A stretch of 64,000 nucleotides of DNA, taken from assembly GCA_049511415.1 (NCBI GenBank), contig JBEKYC010000011.1, positions 53,870-117,869 on the forward strand, in the 5' to 3' direction. The notes beneath the pieces are model-generated. The model saw only the letters and a program-made list of their open reading frames with translations, ran no database searches and was not told the DNA's origin. Every line of letters starts with the position of its first letter. Positions within the stretch are counted from its first letter, which is position 1. The DNA is from Bog-159 sp049511415. GTDB taxonomy: Bacteria > Acidobacteriota > Terriglobia > Bryobacterales > Bryobacteraceae. This document shows positions 8,361-16,122 of the stretch, piece by piece. The translations under genes and the position numbers were made by a program.

Positions 8361-9194
8361 CTAGGCGCGCAGGAGTTTGTAGAGGACGGCGTGGCGGGGG
8401 GAGTTGGTTTCGGCGAAGTCGGCGCCGGAGGCGGTGAGCAGGTAATCCGAATTGTCTCCCATCTGGACGAAGCCTTTGTCGCGGAGGTACCAGACGGCGA
8501 AGGCAATGTATTCGCGGGGGAACGACATCATCTTTTCCAGGTCGAGCAGGGATAGGCCGGCATGATCCATATCGCTGCGGCGGCGGTTGTAGAGCAGGCA
8601 GAGCACGCCTAAGCGCCGGTTTTGTTCGCCCTCGATGCCGTCGACGAATTCCTTGAGCTCGAAGGCGGGCAGGGGCTGGCATTCGGCCACGCGGCGGGCG
8701 GTATCGTAGGAGGCGCGCTTTTCCGGATCAGCCAGAGTGTCGTAAGCATCGTTGAGCAGCAGGAAGCGCTCGGAGTCGCCGGTCTGGGGATTGTCCGGAT
8801 GGAAGCGCGCGGCCATGATGCGGTAGACGCGGTGGATGGTTTCCGGCTCGGCGTTCTGGCTGACCTGGAGGACTTCGTAGTAGTCGATGGAATCCACCAT
8901 CGGCAGGCGCACCATGCGTTTGGTTTCTTCGGAGAACTCCAGGCCGATGACGAAATTCGATCCGCGGCGGGTGCAGTTGCGGACGGTGGCGCGGCCGGCC
9001 AAGTCGTGACGCTCGGCCTGAAGGTTGACGGTGGAACCGGCGTCGAGTTCTTCGGTGGATTCGATGCGAATGCCGGACTTGGAGACGTTCATGCCGCGGG
9101 CGCGCACGGAACGGTTCTGGCCGCGGGCGTCCTGCCAAGAGATGGCAAACATCGCGTTAGTGAAGCGCCGTTGGTCTCGCCTTTTGTCCGACAT
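8361..9194 (-). CDS. PilZ domain fused to a DnaJ-type J domain
   Basis: A 277-residue cytoplasmic protein with two recognisable parts. Residues 5-97 form a PilZ-type domain: the RRDQRRF stretch supplies the basic c-di-GMP-binding arm and NVSKSGIRI supplies the D/NxSxxG motif. Residues 104-165 form a J domain: DYYEVLQVSQNAEPETI, HPD at 132-134, then the helix FLLLNDAYDTLADPEKRASYD. The C-terminal 110 residues are a helical region with a possible winged-helix character (LGVLCLLYNRRRSD, YLLTASGADFAE). J domains recruit and stimulate DnaK, so the plausible role is coupling a second-messenger signal to chaperone action; that is inference. It converges on the LssY-C gene with one base between stops. 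Confidence 0.85.
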   Translation of the reverse strand: MSDKRRDQRRFTNAMFAISWQDARGQNRSVRARGMNVSKSGIRIESTEELDAGSTVNLQAERHDLAGRATVRNCTRRGSNFVIGLEFSEETKRMVRLPMVDSIDYYEVLQVSQNAEPETIHRVYRIMAARFHPDNPQTGDSERFLLLNDAYDTLADPEKRASYDTARRVAECQPLPAFELKEFVDGIEGEQNRRLGVLCLLYNRRRSDMDHAGLSLLDLEKMMSFPREYIAFAVWYLRDKGFVQMGDNSDYLLTASGADFAETNSPRHAVLYKLLRA

Positions 9195-9314
9195 CGATCG
9201 TTCGAGGTCCCTATACTGAAATACCGTGACGCGGTGCGCGGGGGCAAGTTAGCGAAGGTACTTGTGGTAATGGTTAACGGCAGTAGTTATTAGCGACGGG
9301 CTATCGTTGGGTAT

Positions 9315-10091
9315 CTATTTGCCTGCCCAGCACGGTGCACGTTTTTCGAGGAAGGCGGAGATACCCTCCTGGGCGTCGGCGGCGAGCGAGTTCATGGACA
9401 TCACTTCCTTGGCGTAGGCGTAAGCTTTGGGCTGATCGAGATCGATCTGAGTGTAAAAGGCCTGCTTGCCGAGGGAGACGGTGAGGGAGCTGGCATCAGC
9501 GATGCGGGCGGCGAGTTTGCGGGTTTCGGCGGACAGGCCGGCAGCCGGGACGACGCAGTTGACCAGACCCCAATCGGCGGCGGTGACGGCGTCCACCATT
9601 TCACCGGTCAGCAGCATTTGCAGGGCACGCTTGCGGCCCACGGCACGGCTGAGGGCCACCATGGGCGTAGTGCAGAACAATCCGATGCGGACACCGGGCG
9701 TGGCGAAGGCGGCCTGGTCCGAGGCTATGGCTAAATCACAGGTAGCCACCAACTGGCAGCCGGCGGCGGTGGCGATGCCCTGCACCTCGGCGATGACGGG
9801 CTGGGGGATGGATTGAATCTTCATCATCAGATCGCTGCACACGTCGAACAGGCGGCGGTATGCGTTGATATCGCGGCCGGTCATTTCGGAGAGGTCGTGG
9901 CCGGAACAGAAGACTTTGCCGGCGGCGGCCAGGATTACGGCGCGGATGGTGCGGTCCTGGGCTATGGCGTCCAGGCAGGCGATCAGTTCCTGCATTAACT
10001 CGAGAGACAGGGCGTTGCGGCGTTGGGGACGGTTGAGGGTGACTATGGCTACTGGGCCTTCGTGGTCCAGGTAGAGATTTTGGTACGGCAT
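9315..10091 (-). CDS. Enoyl-CoA hydratase/isomerase family protein (ECHDC3-like)
   Basis: A 258-residue crotonase-fold enzyme. It has the N-terminal VTLNRPQRRNALS motif, the oxyanion-hole segment GKVFCSGHDLSEM near residues 58-70 and the second glycine strand EVQGIATAAGCQL near 103-115. Of the two catalytic glutamates of classical hydratases, the equivalent positions around CDLAIASDQAAFATPGV do not show an obvious Glu pair, so the reaction may differ from simple enoyl-CoA hydration. It ends the Mla-like/deacetylase operon, 23 bases after the YdjC-type gene, so a role in lipid metabolism is plausible but not shown. Confidence 0.85.
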   Translation of the reverse strand: MPYQNLYLDHEGPVAIVTLNRPQRRNALSLELMQELIACLDAIAQDRTIRAVILAAAGKVFCSGHDLSEMTGRDINAYRRLFDVCSDLMMKIQSIPQPVIAEVQGIATAAGCQLVATCDLAIASDQAAFATPGVRIGLFCTTPMVALSRAVGRKRALQMLLTGEMVDAVTAADWGLVNCVVPAAGLSAETRKLAARIADASSLTVSLGKQAFYTQIDLDQPKAYAYAKEVMSMNSLAADAQEGISAFLEKRAPCWAGK

Positions 10092-10114
10092 AGATTTAGT
10101 AAAGCATGCGGGGC

Positions 10115-10948
10115 TCAGGCCCTCCCCCCATCCAGTTCGCGGTAATTGACTAATTGGACTCCGGCATCGGAGAGGGCTTGGCGGGTTTCGGGCGCGAGGA
10201 GAGCCTGCAATTCTTTTTCGCGGCTTTCTTTGAGGCGGGTGGGCGCGTGGCGGAGATCGCCGCTATAGCCAGGATGGCACATGAACTCGGTGACGCCGTC
10301 GGGCAGTTCGCGGATGAGACGCACGAGTTCGGGGGTGCGGAGGTGTCCGGTGATTTGAAAGCCCGCGAAATAGTCGGTGGTGCGGCAATCGTGGCGTGCC
10401 AACTCGCGCTGGAACCGGCGACGCAACACCTGCAGGCTGCCGCTGGTGGCGCGGCGCAGCCAGGGGACGCCGCCATTCACCGCGGTGAGCGGAACATCGA
10501 AGGGGCGGCGCACCCAGGGAATACCGAACTTCTGCGAGAGGCGCGACACGGCGGACAGAACTGGCGGCAGGAGATGGGTGTGCTTGTGGCTATCGAGGTG
10601 CGTGGGGCGCACCCCGGCAGCGACGATCTTACGAATCTGGGCTTCGAGCTCCTCGTAGACGCGGATGCGGCGCGCGGCGAGGGCGACGAGCAGCTCGGGC
10701 GCGGAGGCCGGCAGGGATTTGTAGGGCGGCAGCAGCGAACGACCCTGAATGAGCACCAGGTGACAGCCGATGTCGAGCGAGGGAGTCTGGCGGGCCCAAC
10801 GCACGGCGTCGTCGAAGGCGTCGCCGTTGGCCATCAGGGTGGTGGCGGTGAGAATGCCGTTGCGATGGGCGGCCACGATACCACGGTTGACGTCGGGAGT
10901 GAATCCGAAATCATCGCCGTTGGTGACCAGACGCTTACGATAGATCAA
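10115..10948 (-). CDS. YdjC/ChbG/HpnK-family carbohydrate deacetylase
   Basis: A 277-residue metal-dependent deacetylase. The start is a TTG overlapping the previous stop (TTGA). The fingerprints are TNGDDFGFTPDVNRG (metal Asp pair, residues 9-23), GCHLVLIQGR (His), and HLDSHKHTHLLP, which carries the metal-binding histidines. Members remove acetyl groups from amino sugars (ChbG) or act in hopanoid sugar head-group formation (HpnK). The position inside a lipid-transport operon favours a membrane-lipid substrate, but chitooligosaccharide-type activity is possible. Length is normal. Confidence 0.85.
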   Translation of the reverse strand: MIYRKRLVTNGDDFGFTPDVNRGIVAAHRNGILTATTLMANGDAFDDAVRWARQTPSLDIGCHLVLIQGRSLLPPYKSLPASAPELLVALAARRIRVYEELEAQIRKIVAAGVRPTHLDSHKHTHLLPPVLSAVSRLSQKFGIPWVRRPFDVPLTAVNGGVPWLRRATSGSLQVLRRRFQRELARHDCRTTDYFAGFQITGHLRTPELVRLIRELPDGVTEFMCHPGYSGDLRHAPTRLKESREKELQALLAPETRQALSDAGVQLVNYRELDGGRA

Positions 10949-12018
10949 AAGATTGCCAGTTTGATACGCAGGAATTTCTTGGGATTGGCGCGTATATCCT
11001 TGGCCAGCGATTGAAACTCACGCATGGCGCCGTTCATAGCTTCGTACATCTGGGGATTCACGAGCAATTGGCCGATGGTTCCCTGGCCGGAGTTGATGCG
11101 GTCGAGGGTGGTATCGAGTTTGGCGGCCAGAGTGGTGAATTGTTTGTAGAGCTGGTCGTCCTTCAGCAGTTTGCCGGCGGTGCCCTTTCCGGCATTCAGT
11201 TCCTGCGCGAGGGTGCGCATTTGCGCGAGAGTATCGCGGGCATCGTCATAGACCTGGGGATCTTTGAGGAGCTTACCGGCGGTGCCCTGCCCTTGTTGTA
11301 AATCGGCCAGCATGGCATCGATGCGTTTTATAGGCGCGCGGACTTCCTGGTACAGGCTGTCGTCATAGAGCAGCTTGCTGAGGGTTCCCTTGCCGTTGCG
11401 CACGTCGGAGAGCAGTTCCTGGCCCTCCTGAGCGATACCGTTCAGGCGATTGTATAGCTCGTCGTCGCGCAACAGTTTTCCGAGATTGCCCTTGCCGGCG
11501 TCGATATCGGCAAGCATGGAGTCGGCGCGTTTGGAGATATCCTGCAGCGTGGAGATGAGGTTGGCACTCTGCGCCATGAGTTCCGGAATGTCCTGGGTTT
11601 GGAGAGCACGCAATTCGGCGCCGGGTTTGACGGGAACGGGACTTTGACCCTTGGTAATATCTATGAATTTATTGCCCAGCAGATTCGCCGCGGTGATGGA
11701 GGCGGTGGAATCTTCCGGAATATCCTTCATATACTTGCCCTGGACCTGGAGCTCAAATTCGACGGCGCGCCGGAGGTCTTTGGATCCGGAGAGCTTGATG
11801 CTCTGCACGGCTCCGACGAGGATTCCGTTGAGGCGCACGGGAGTACTCTCGGTCATTCCGGCGGCGTCGGACATATAGGTGCGGAGGGTTTCGTTGCGCT
11901 GGAAGATCGAGCGGCTTCCGGTGAGGAGAAAGATGAGCACCGCCAGGACAATCATGGCGGAAAACGCCACTACCCCGATCTTCAGCTCCGACCAGCGGAT
12001 TTTTCTTGGCTCCGGCAT
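10945..12018 (-). CDS. MlaD-like MCE-domain protein
   Basis: A 357-residue component of an Mla-type lipid transporter, anchored in the inner membrane with its MCE domain in the periplasm. Residues 14-33 form the single N-terminal membrane helix (VVAFSAMIVLAVLIFLLTGS). The MCE domain follows (FQRNETLRTYMSDAAGMTES, ITAANLLGNKFIDITKG). The C-terminal half is a long repetitive helical region with a recurring ~40-residue module built around GKGTLGKLL-type segments (ADIDAGKGNLGKLLRDDELY, VRNGKGTLSKLLYDDSLYQ, LQQGQGTAGKLLKDP, LNAGKGTAGKLLKDD, INSGQGTIGQLLVNP). Such tails are common in acidobacterial and proteobacterial MCE proteins. It lies between the ATPase and the deacetylase. Confidence 0.92.
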   Translation of the reverse strand: MPEPRKIRWSELKIGVVAFSAMIVLAVLIFLLTGSRSIFQRNETLRTYMSDAAGMTESTPVRLNGILVGAVQSIKLSGSKDLRRAVEFELQVQGKYMKDIPEDSTASITAANLLGNKFIDITKGQSPVPVKPGAELRALQTQDIPELMAQSANLISTLQDISKRADSMLADIDAGKGNLGKLLRDDELYNRLNGIAQEGQELLSDVRNGKGTLSKLLYDDSLYQEVRAPIKRIDAMLADLQQGQGTAGKLLKDPQVYDDARDTLAQMRTLAQELNAGKGTAGKLLKDDQLYKQFTTLAAKLDTTLDRINSGQGTIGQLLVNPQMYEAMNGAMREFQSLAKDIRANPKKFLRIKLAIF

Positions 12019-12021
12019 TTT

Positions 12022-12843
12022 CTATCCCCGCTGCTTCACGAACTTGCTGACGTACGGATCGCGCGACGCTTCCAACTCCGTTTGCGACCCTTCAAAAACC
12101 AGGCTGCCGTCGCGCATAACCATGAAAATGGTGCGTGGAGCACCTTTGCCGTTGCGGGCAGGCTCCAACTGTCCGTTCTCAGGATTGTAATGGAAATTGG
12201 CGACCAAATTGCCGTCCTGATAGCGGTAGGTGACGATCAGGGTGGTGGTCCCGTTCAGGTCGCGCTCCTTGACGACGAGCGCCATGATGGTGTGGGCGGT
12301 GATGGGGTCCAAACCGGCGGTAGGAGAATCGTAGAGGAGCAAGGGGGGCTGAGTCACCACGGCGCGGGCAATGGCGGCGCGACGCCGCATGCCGCCGGAG
12401 AGTTCGCTAGGAAACTTCTCCAAGATGCCCTGCAAGTCGACGAATTTCAAAGCTTCCTCGACGCGAGAGCGAATTTCGCCGACGGGGCACTCGATGCTTT
12501 TCTGGTTCAAGAGCGGATAGCTGACGTTCTCCTCGATATCGAGGGAATCAAACAGAGCGCTTTCCTGGAAGAGCATGCCGATCTTACTACGGATTTGAAA
12601 CAGGTCATGCTCGCGCATGCGGCCGATATCCTGTCCGAAGACGTGCACGGAGCCGGAATCGGGGCGTTGCAGACCGAGGGCCGTTTTCATGAGCACGGTC
12701 TTGCCGCTGCCGGTGGCTCCCATAATGACGCGCGACTCGCCCTGGTTGGACCGAAAGGAGACGTCCTTCAGGGCGGCCGTGCCATTAAACGAGACCGTGA
12801 CATGGTCGAAGCGCAAGACCGGGTTTTGAGTTTCCTCCGGCAT
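12022..12843 (-). CDS. MlaF-like ABC transporter ATPase with altered catalytic residues
   Basis: A 273-residue ABC ATPase from the ATG that overlaps the permease stop (TGATG); a GTG three bases earlier is also possible. Walker A is GATGSGKT (42-49), the Q-loop is LFQES, and the signature is LSGGM (148-152). Two residues are unusual: Walker B reads LLLYDSPTAGLD, so the catalytic Glu is Ser173, and the H-loop reads IVTYRYQDG, so the His is Tyr206. I checked both codons in the nucleotide sequence. The C-terminal extension (YNPENGQLEPARNGKG) is also longer than in E. coli MlaF. It should work with the adjacent permease and MCE protein. Confidence 0.92.
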   Translation of the reverse strand: MPEETQNPVLRFDHVTVSFNGTAALKDVSFRSNQGESRVIMGATGSGKTVLMKTALGLQRPDSGSVHVFGQDIGRMREHDLFQIRSKIGMLFQESALFDSLDIEENVSYPLLNQKSIECPVGEIRSRVEEALKFVDLQGILEKFPSELSGGMRRRAAIARAVVTQPPLLLYDSPTAGLDPITAHTIMALVVKERDLNGTTTLIVTYRYQDGNLVANFHYNPENGQLEPARNGKGAPRTIFMVMRDGSLVFEGSQTELEASRDPYVSKFVKQRG

Positions 12844-13607
12844 CACGAAAGAGACTGACTGACAAATATCTTGCCCAAGAAAAAGTCGACCACCAGAATC
12901 AGGACGGACGCGGACACCATGGATTGGGTAGTGGCGCGGCCCACGCCTTGGGTACCGCCGGTGGTACGCAGGCCGTAATAACAGCCTACAAGAGAGATGA
13001 TGAAAGCGAAGGCCAAGGGTTTCACGAGGCCCTGGGTAATATCATTCCATTCCAGGGCGCGCCAGACGGTGGACCAATACTGCTGGCTGGGCAGGTCGAG
13101 GAAAAAGCGAGCCACGAACCAGCCGCCGAACATACCGATGAAGTCCGCCAGGATGGTGAGAAGCGGCAACATCAGGGCGGTAGCCAACAGGCGCGGCGTG
13201 ACCAGTTTCTGGACGGGATCGGTGCCTAGGGCGCGCATGGCGTCAATCTGCTCGGTGACTTTCATGGATCCCAGTTCGCTGGCGATGCCGGAAGAATTGC
13301 GGCCGGCCATCATGAGGGCGGTGAGGACGGGACCCAATTCACGGACCAGGGAGATGGAAACGAGCGTGCCGGTTTGATCGACCTGGCCATACTGGGCCAA
13401 CGCACGGGACATCTGCAGGGCCATGACGGCGCCGGCGAACAGGCCGGTGAGAATGACGATGGGGAGGCTGCCCACGCCGATGAGATCCATCTGCATGACG
13501 ATGTCATCACCGTAGTGAGGGCGCACGGCCACGTTCCGCAGAGCGCGTCCAGCGAGCAGAAAGAAGTCCTGGACGGCGATGAAAGGTTCCTTAAGGAAGT
13601 CGAGCAA
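12843..13607 (-). CDS. MlaE-like permease
   Basis: A 254-residue inner-membrane permease of the MlaE/YrbE family, first gene of the Mla-like operon. The start is a TTG with GGGGA about ten bases upstream. Motifs include LTGLFAGAVMALQMSRALAQ, the strongly conserved LVRELGPVLTALMMAGRNSS, ELGSMKVTEQIDAM, and GCYYGLRTTGG near the C-terminus. About five hydrophobic segments fit the family. The transporter moves phospholipids or other lipids between inner and outer membrane; direction cannot be read from sequence. The gene is divergent from the P1 peptidase at 13679. Confidence 0.92.
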   Translation of the reverse strand: MLDFLKEPFIAVQDFFLLAGRALRNVAVRPHYGDDIVMQMDLIGVGSLPIVILTGLFAGAVMALQMSRALAQYGQVDQTGTLVSISLVRELGPVLTALMMAGRNSSGIASELGSMKVTEQIDAMRALGTDPVQKLVTPRLLATALMLPLLTILADFIGMFGGWFVARFFLDLPSQQYWSTVWRALEWNDITQGLVKPLAFAFIISLVGCYYGLRTTGGTQGVGRATTQSMVSASVLILVVDFFLGKIFVSQSLS

Positions 13608-13678
13608 GCCGGCTAATCCCCGAAATTCGATGCTACCATGGCGGGTGCCAGTCGATGGCTCCGGGTGACTAACAGCCG

Positions 13679-14629
13679 ATGAAAGGATTGACGGCTATCG
13701 CAGGTATTCGGGTGGGGCATGCGTCGAATTTCGATGCGTTGACCGGCTGTACGGCGATACTGTGTGAGGGCGGCGCAGTAGGCGGCGTGGATGTGCGCGG
13801 GTCGGCCAGCGAGACCGCGTCACTGGACACCCTGCAGGCGGGACACATCACCGACAGAGTACACGGCATCACACTGGCGGGCGGGAGCGCGTTCGGCCTG
13901 GAGGCGGTTTCAGGCGTGCGGCGCTACCTGGAACAGCAGGGCGTGGGGTTTCGGGTGGGCAAGGCGGTGGTGCCGATCGTGCCGGGGGCGATTCTGTTCG
14001 ACCTGGACATCGGGAAGACGGGCGCACGGCCGACGCGGGAGATGGGGGAGAGCGCGGCGGCGGCGGCTAACACGGATGCCGTAAAGGAAGGCGCGGTAGG
14101 CGCGGGCACGGGGGCGCGGCTGGGCTTGATCCACGGGCTGCGGCAGGCCATGAAATCGGGCATCGGCTCGGGGATGGTGGAACTGCCGGGCGGTGTGCTG
14201 GTGGCGGCGCTGGTGGTAGTGAACGCGTTTGGGGACGTGCGCGATCCGGCTACGGGCAAGCTGATCGCGGGGGCGCGGCGGGCGGCGGACAGCACGGATC
14301 TGGCGGATACGGAAGCAGTGATGAAGTCGGGAGGCGGACGAGCCGGATCCGGACGCAACACGACGCTGGCGGTGGTGGCGACCAATGCGCGCCTGACGAA
14401 GGTGGAGGCGGGCAAGCTGGCGGAGTTGGGGTCGCTGGGGATTGCGCGCACGATTTATCCGGTGTGGACGATGTTTGACGGCGACGTGACGTTCGGGCTG
14501 TCGCTGGGTGAGGCACGGGCGGACATTAATGCTTTGGGCGTGGCGGCGGCTGAGGCGGTGGCGCAGGCGGTGGTACGGGCGGTGCGGAATGCACCGACTA
14601 TGGGGGGCGTGCCGGGGCTGGCGGGCTAG
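13679..14629 (+). CDS. P1-family (DmpA/NylC-like) self-processing peptidase
   Basis: A 316-residue N-terminal-nucleophile hydrolase. The start motif TAIAGIRVGHASN, the GITLAGGSAFGLEAVSGV segment and the processing site GRNTTLAVVATNA are all diagnostic. Cleavage before Thr228 (Asn227-Thr228) would make it the active nucleophile, as in NylC. Members cleave N-terminal residues from peptides, amides or esters. There is no signal peptide, so it is probably cytoplasmic. It is transcribed away from the Mla operon, and the 70-base divergent gap should hold both promoters. Confidence 0.9.
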   Translation: MKGLTAIAGIRVGHASNFDALTGCTAILCEGGAVGGVDVRGSASETASLDTLQAGHITDRVHGITLAGGSAFGLEAVSGVRRYLEQQGVGFRVGKAVVPIVPGAILFDLDIGKTGARPTREMGESAAAAANTDAVKEGAVGAGTGARLGLIHGLRQAMKSGIGSGMVELPGGVLVAALVVVNAFGDVRDPATGKLIAGARRAADSTDLADTEAVMKSGGGRAGSGRNTTLAVVATNARLTKVEAGKLAELGSLGIARTIYPVWTMFDGDVTFGLSLGEARADINALGVAAAEAVAQAVVRAVRNAPTMGGVPGLAG

Positions 14630-14645
14630 CTTAAGTCCCAAAAAC

Positions 14646-14672
14646 TCCCGATTTTGGCGCGTTAAATCCCGA
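14646..14672. promoter_or_regulatory. Paired TCCCGA direct repeats before the AbiEi-like gene
   Basis: Two TCCCGA copies at 14646-14651 and 14667-14672 start 21 bases apart, two helical turns, so a dimeric regulator could contact both from one face. A TTGACT hexamer follows at about 14676. The AbiEi-like ORF starts about 30 bases downstream. AbiEi-type antitoxins often repress their own promoters, so an autoregulatory operator is plausible; this is inference. Confidence 0.35.
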
Positions 14673-15039
14673 AAAGTTGACTTAGAATGGTTGCGGAGAG
14701 GATTAATGCCCGATTTCTCGGCCATGCCGGAGGTGTTTGTATCCAACTCCGCACTGGCCCATGCGGTGTCGCAGCAGGTACGGCGCGGCACGCTGCGCAA
14801 GTTGGGATCCCGGCTTTATACGCGTAACCTCAAAGACGCTCCGGAAGAGATCGTAAGGCGGAACTTATGGCCTGTGGTGGCAGCCTTTCTTCCTGGCGCC
14901 CTGATCGCGGACCGCACCGCTTTGGAGAACCGGCCGGCGGCGGATGGGTCGGTGTTTGTTATAGCGGATCACAAGCGCCCTATCGAATTGCCCGGTGTGA
15001 CCCTGCGTCCGCGGGGAGCCGATTGGCTGACAGGCTCCG

Positions 15040-15227
15040 GTGAGGCCGTTTTCGAGAATGTAGAGGTTCCCCTGCGCGTCCGCAGCCTCGCCGATATTGG
15101 CCACGCCTGTTATGGGGCCGGTGGGGATCGGCTGAGTGTAAGTGACGTCGAGGAGGAAGTCTGGAGCGGAAGCCATCAGCGTAGATGCGCTCAGGAGGGC
15201 GAGGAGGAAGGATGTTTTTCGGAACAT
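15040..15227 (-). pseudogene. 5' fragment of a secreted protein gene (signal peptide plus start of propeller)
   Basis: On the minus strand the ATG at 15227 opens a convincing signal peptide (MFRKTSFLLALLSASTLMASA). It is followed by APDFLLDVTYTQPIPTGPI and the NHL/propeller-like phrase GEAADAQGNLYILENG. After about 60 residues the similarity ends where the AbiEi-like fragment begins on the other strand. The frame goes on to 14865, but as antisense of that fragment. This is the head of a gene whose remainder has been deleted. The 3' edge is approximate (15015-15060). Confidence 0.6.
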
Positions 15228-15317
15228 GGGAGGCTTCGGTACTTCTTTATTAGAAGCCCAGTTAGAGAGGGCGTCAATCGAAAGATCGGGGAAGGGTACC
15301 TGGCTTGGGACCCGGCT

Positions 15318-15340
15318 GAAGCCCGCCCTCCTAGGGCTTC
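15318..15340 (-). terminator. Hairpin over the LOG gene stop
   Basis: GAAGCCC (15318-15324) pairs with GGGCTTC (15334-15340) around a nine-base loop, so the stem encloses the LOG stop codon. There is no U-tract on the minus-strand side, so it is at best a weak or Rho-assisted terminator or an RNA 3'-end stabiliser. Confidence 0.35.
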
Positions 15341-16122
15341 TGGGGGAAACGGGACTTGGAGATGGCGGGGGTCTCGAGATTTTCCGGCTGCAGGTGCGTC
15401 AACAGGTGCGCCTTAAGCAATTCGAAGGCGGCCGCGGGATCATCGGCGTATTTGAAGAGGTCGAGATCCGAGGCGCTGATGGCGCCGTGGCGCACCAGCG
15501 CGTCGAAGTTTATGATCTCTTTCCAGTAACTCGATCCGTAGAGCACGATGGCGATTTTCTTGGCGAGCTTCTGGGTTTGGGTCAAAGTGAGGACTTCCAT
15601 CATTTCGTCCAGCGTGCCGAAGCCGCCGGGAAAGACGATCAAGGCCTTGGACAAGTACGCGAACCATAACTTCCGCATGAAGAAGTAATGAAACTCGAAG
15701 CTGAGTTCGGGCGAGATATAGGGGTTGGGGAGCTGCTCGAACGGCAGACCGATGTTCAGGCCCACGGTCTTGCCTCCGGCGTCCGCCGCGCCGCGATTGG
15801 CCGCCTCCATGATGCCCGGGCCGCCGCCGGAGCAGACCACGAACCGATGCGTGCCGTTGGTGATAAACTGCGCGGCCCATTCGGTGATCAAGCGGGCGAG
15901 CGTGCGTGCGTCCTTATAATACTGGCCCAGCGGACCCTCCTCGCGGATGCGGGCGGAGCCGAAGAACACCACGGTGTCGCGAATCTTCTGGTGGCGAAAC
16001 ACGGAGAGCGGCTCGATATACTCGGCCAGCAGGCGGATGGCACGGGCGTCGGGGCTATTGAGAAAATCTTGATTGAGGTAAGCCAGCGGTTTGCGGCCGT
16101 CAGGAATCTTGTCGTTTGGCAT
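15331..16122 (-). CDS. LOG-family (TIGR00730-type) nucleotide-phosphate phosphoribohydrolase
   Basis: A 263-residue Rossmann-fold protein. It carries VCSGGGPGIMEAANRGA near residues 95-111 and the LOG signature FPGGFGTLDEMME near 163-175, with the PGGxGTxxE residues intact. LOG proteins release free base from nucleoside monophosphates, activating cytokinin-type molecules in plants and serving nucleotide turnover in bacteria. They were long mislabelled lysine decarboxylases. The N-terminus is about 60 residues longer than in the smallest members (DTVVFFGSARIREEG starts the fold). It overlaps the end of lpxD by 23 bases, so it is the last gene of that operon. Confidence 0.88.
   Translation of the reverse strand: MPNDKIPDGRKPLAYLNQDFLNSPDARAIRLLAEYIEPLSVFRHQKIRDTVVFFGSARIREEGPLGQYYKDARTLARLITEWAAQFITNGTHRFVVCSGGGPGIMEAANRGAADAGGKTVGLNIGLPFEQLPNPYISPELSFEFHYFFMRKLWFAYLSKALIVFPGGFGTLDEMMEVLTLTQTQKLAKKIAIVLYGSSYWKEIINFDALVRHGAISASDLDLFKYADDPAAAFELLKAHLLTHLQPENLETPAISKSRFPQKP

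Larger units (their letters stand above)
14706..15416 (+). pseudogene. Truncated AbiEi-like antitoxin-domain gene with scrambled tail
   Basis: From the ATG at 14706 the first ~105 residues look like an AbiEi-type N-terminal domain: FVSNSALAHAVSQQVRRGTL, RKLGSRLYTRN, then the large helix around EIVRRNLWPVVAAFLPGALI, and ADRTALENRPAADGSVFVIA. This stops near LPGVTLRPRG. Beyond about 15020 the frame is simply antisense to the start of a secreted-protein gene on the other strand, and it finally runs into the LOG gene. So the true gene has lost its C-terminal half; full-length relatives continue into an effector-like or nucleotidyltransferase-linked region. The ORF is still open, but the tail is not expected to be functional. 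Confidence 0.7.

Noticed and set aside
9195..9314. Intergenic gap as a riboswitch or small RNA
   Set aside because: No paired structure or conserved riboswitch motif could be recognised by eye.
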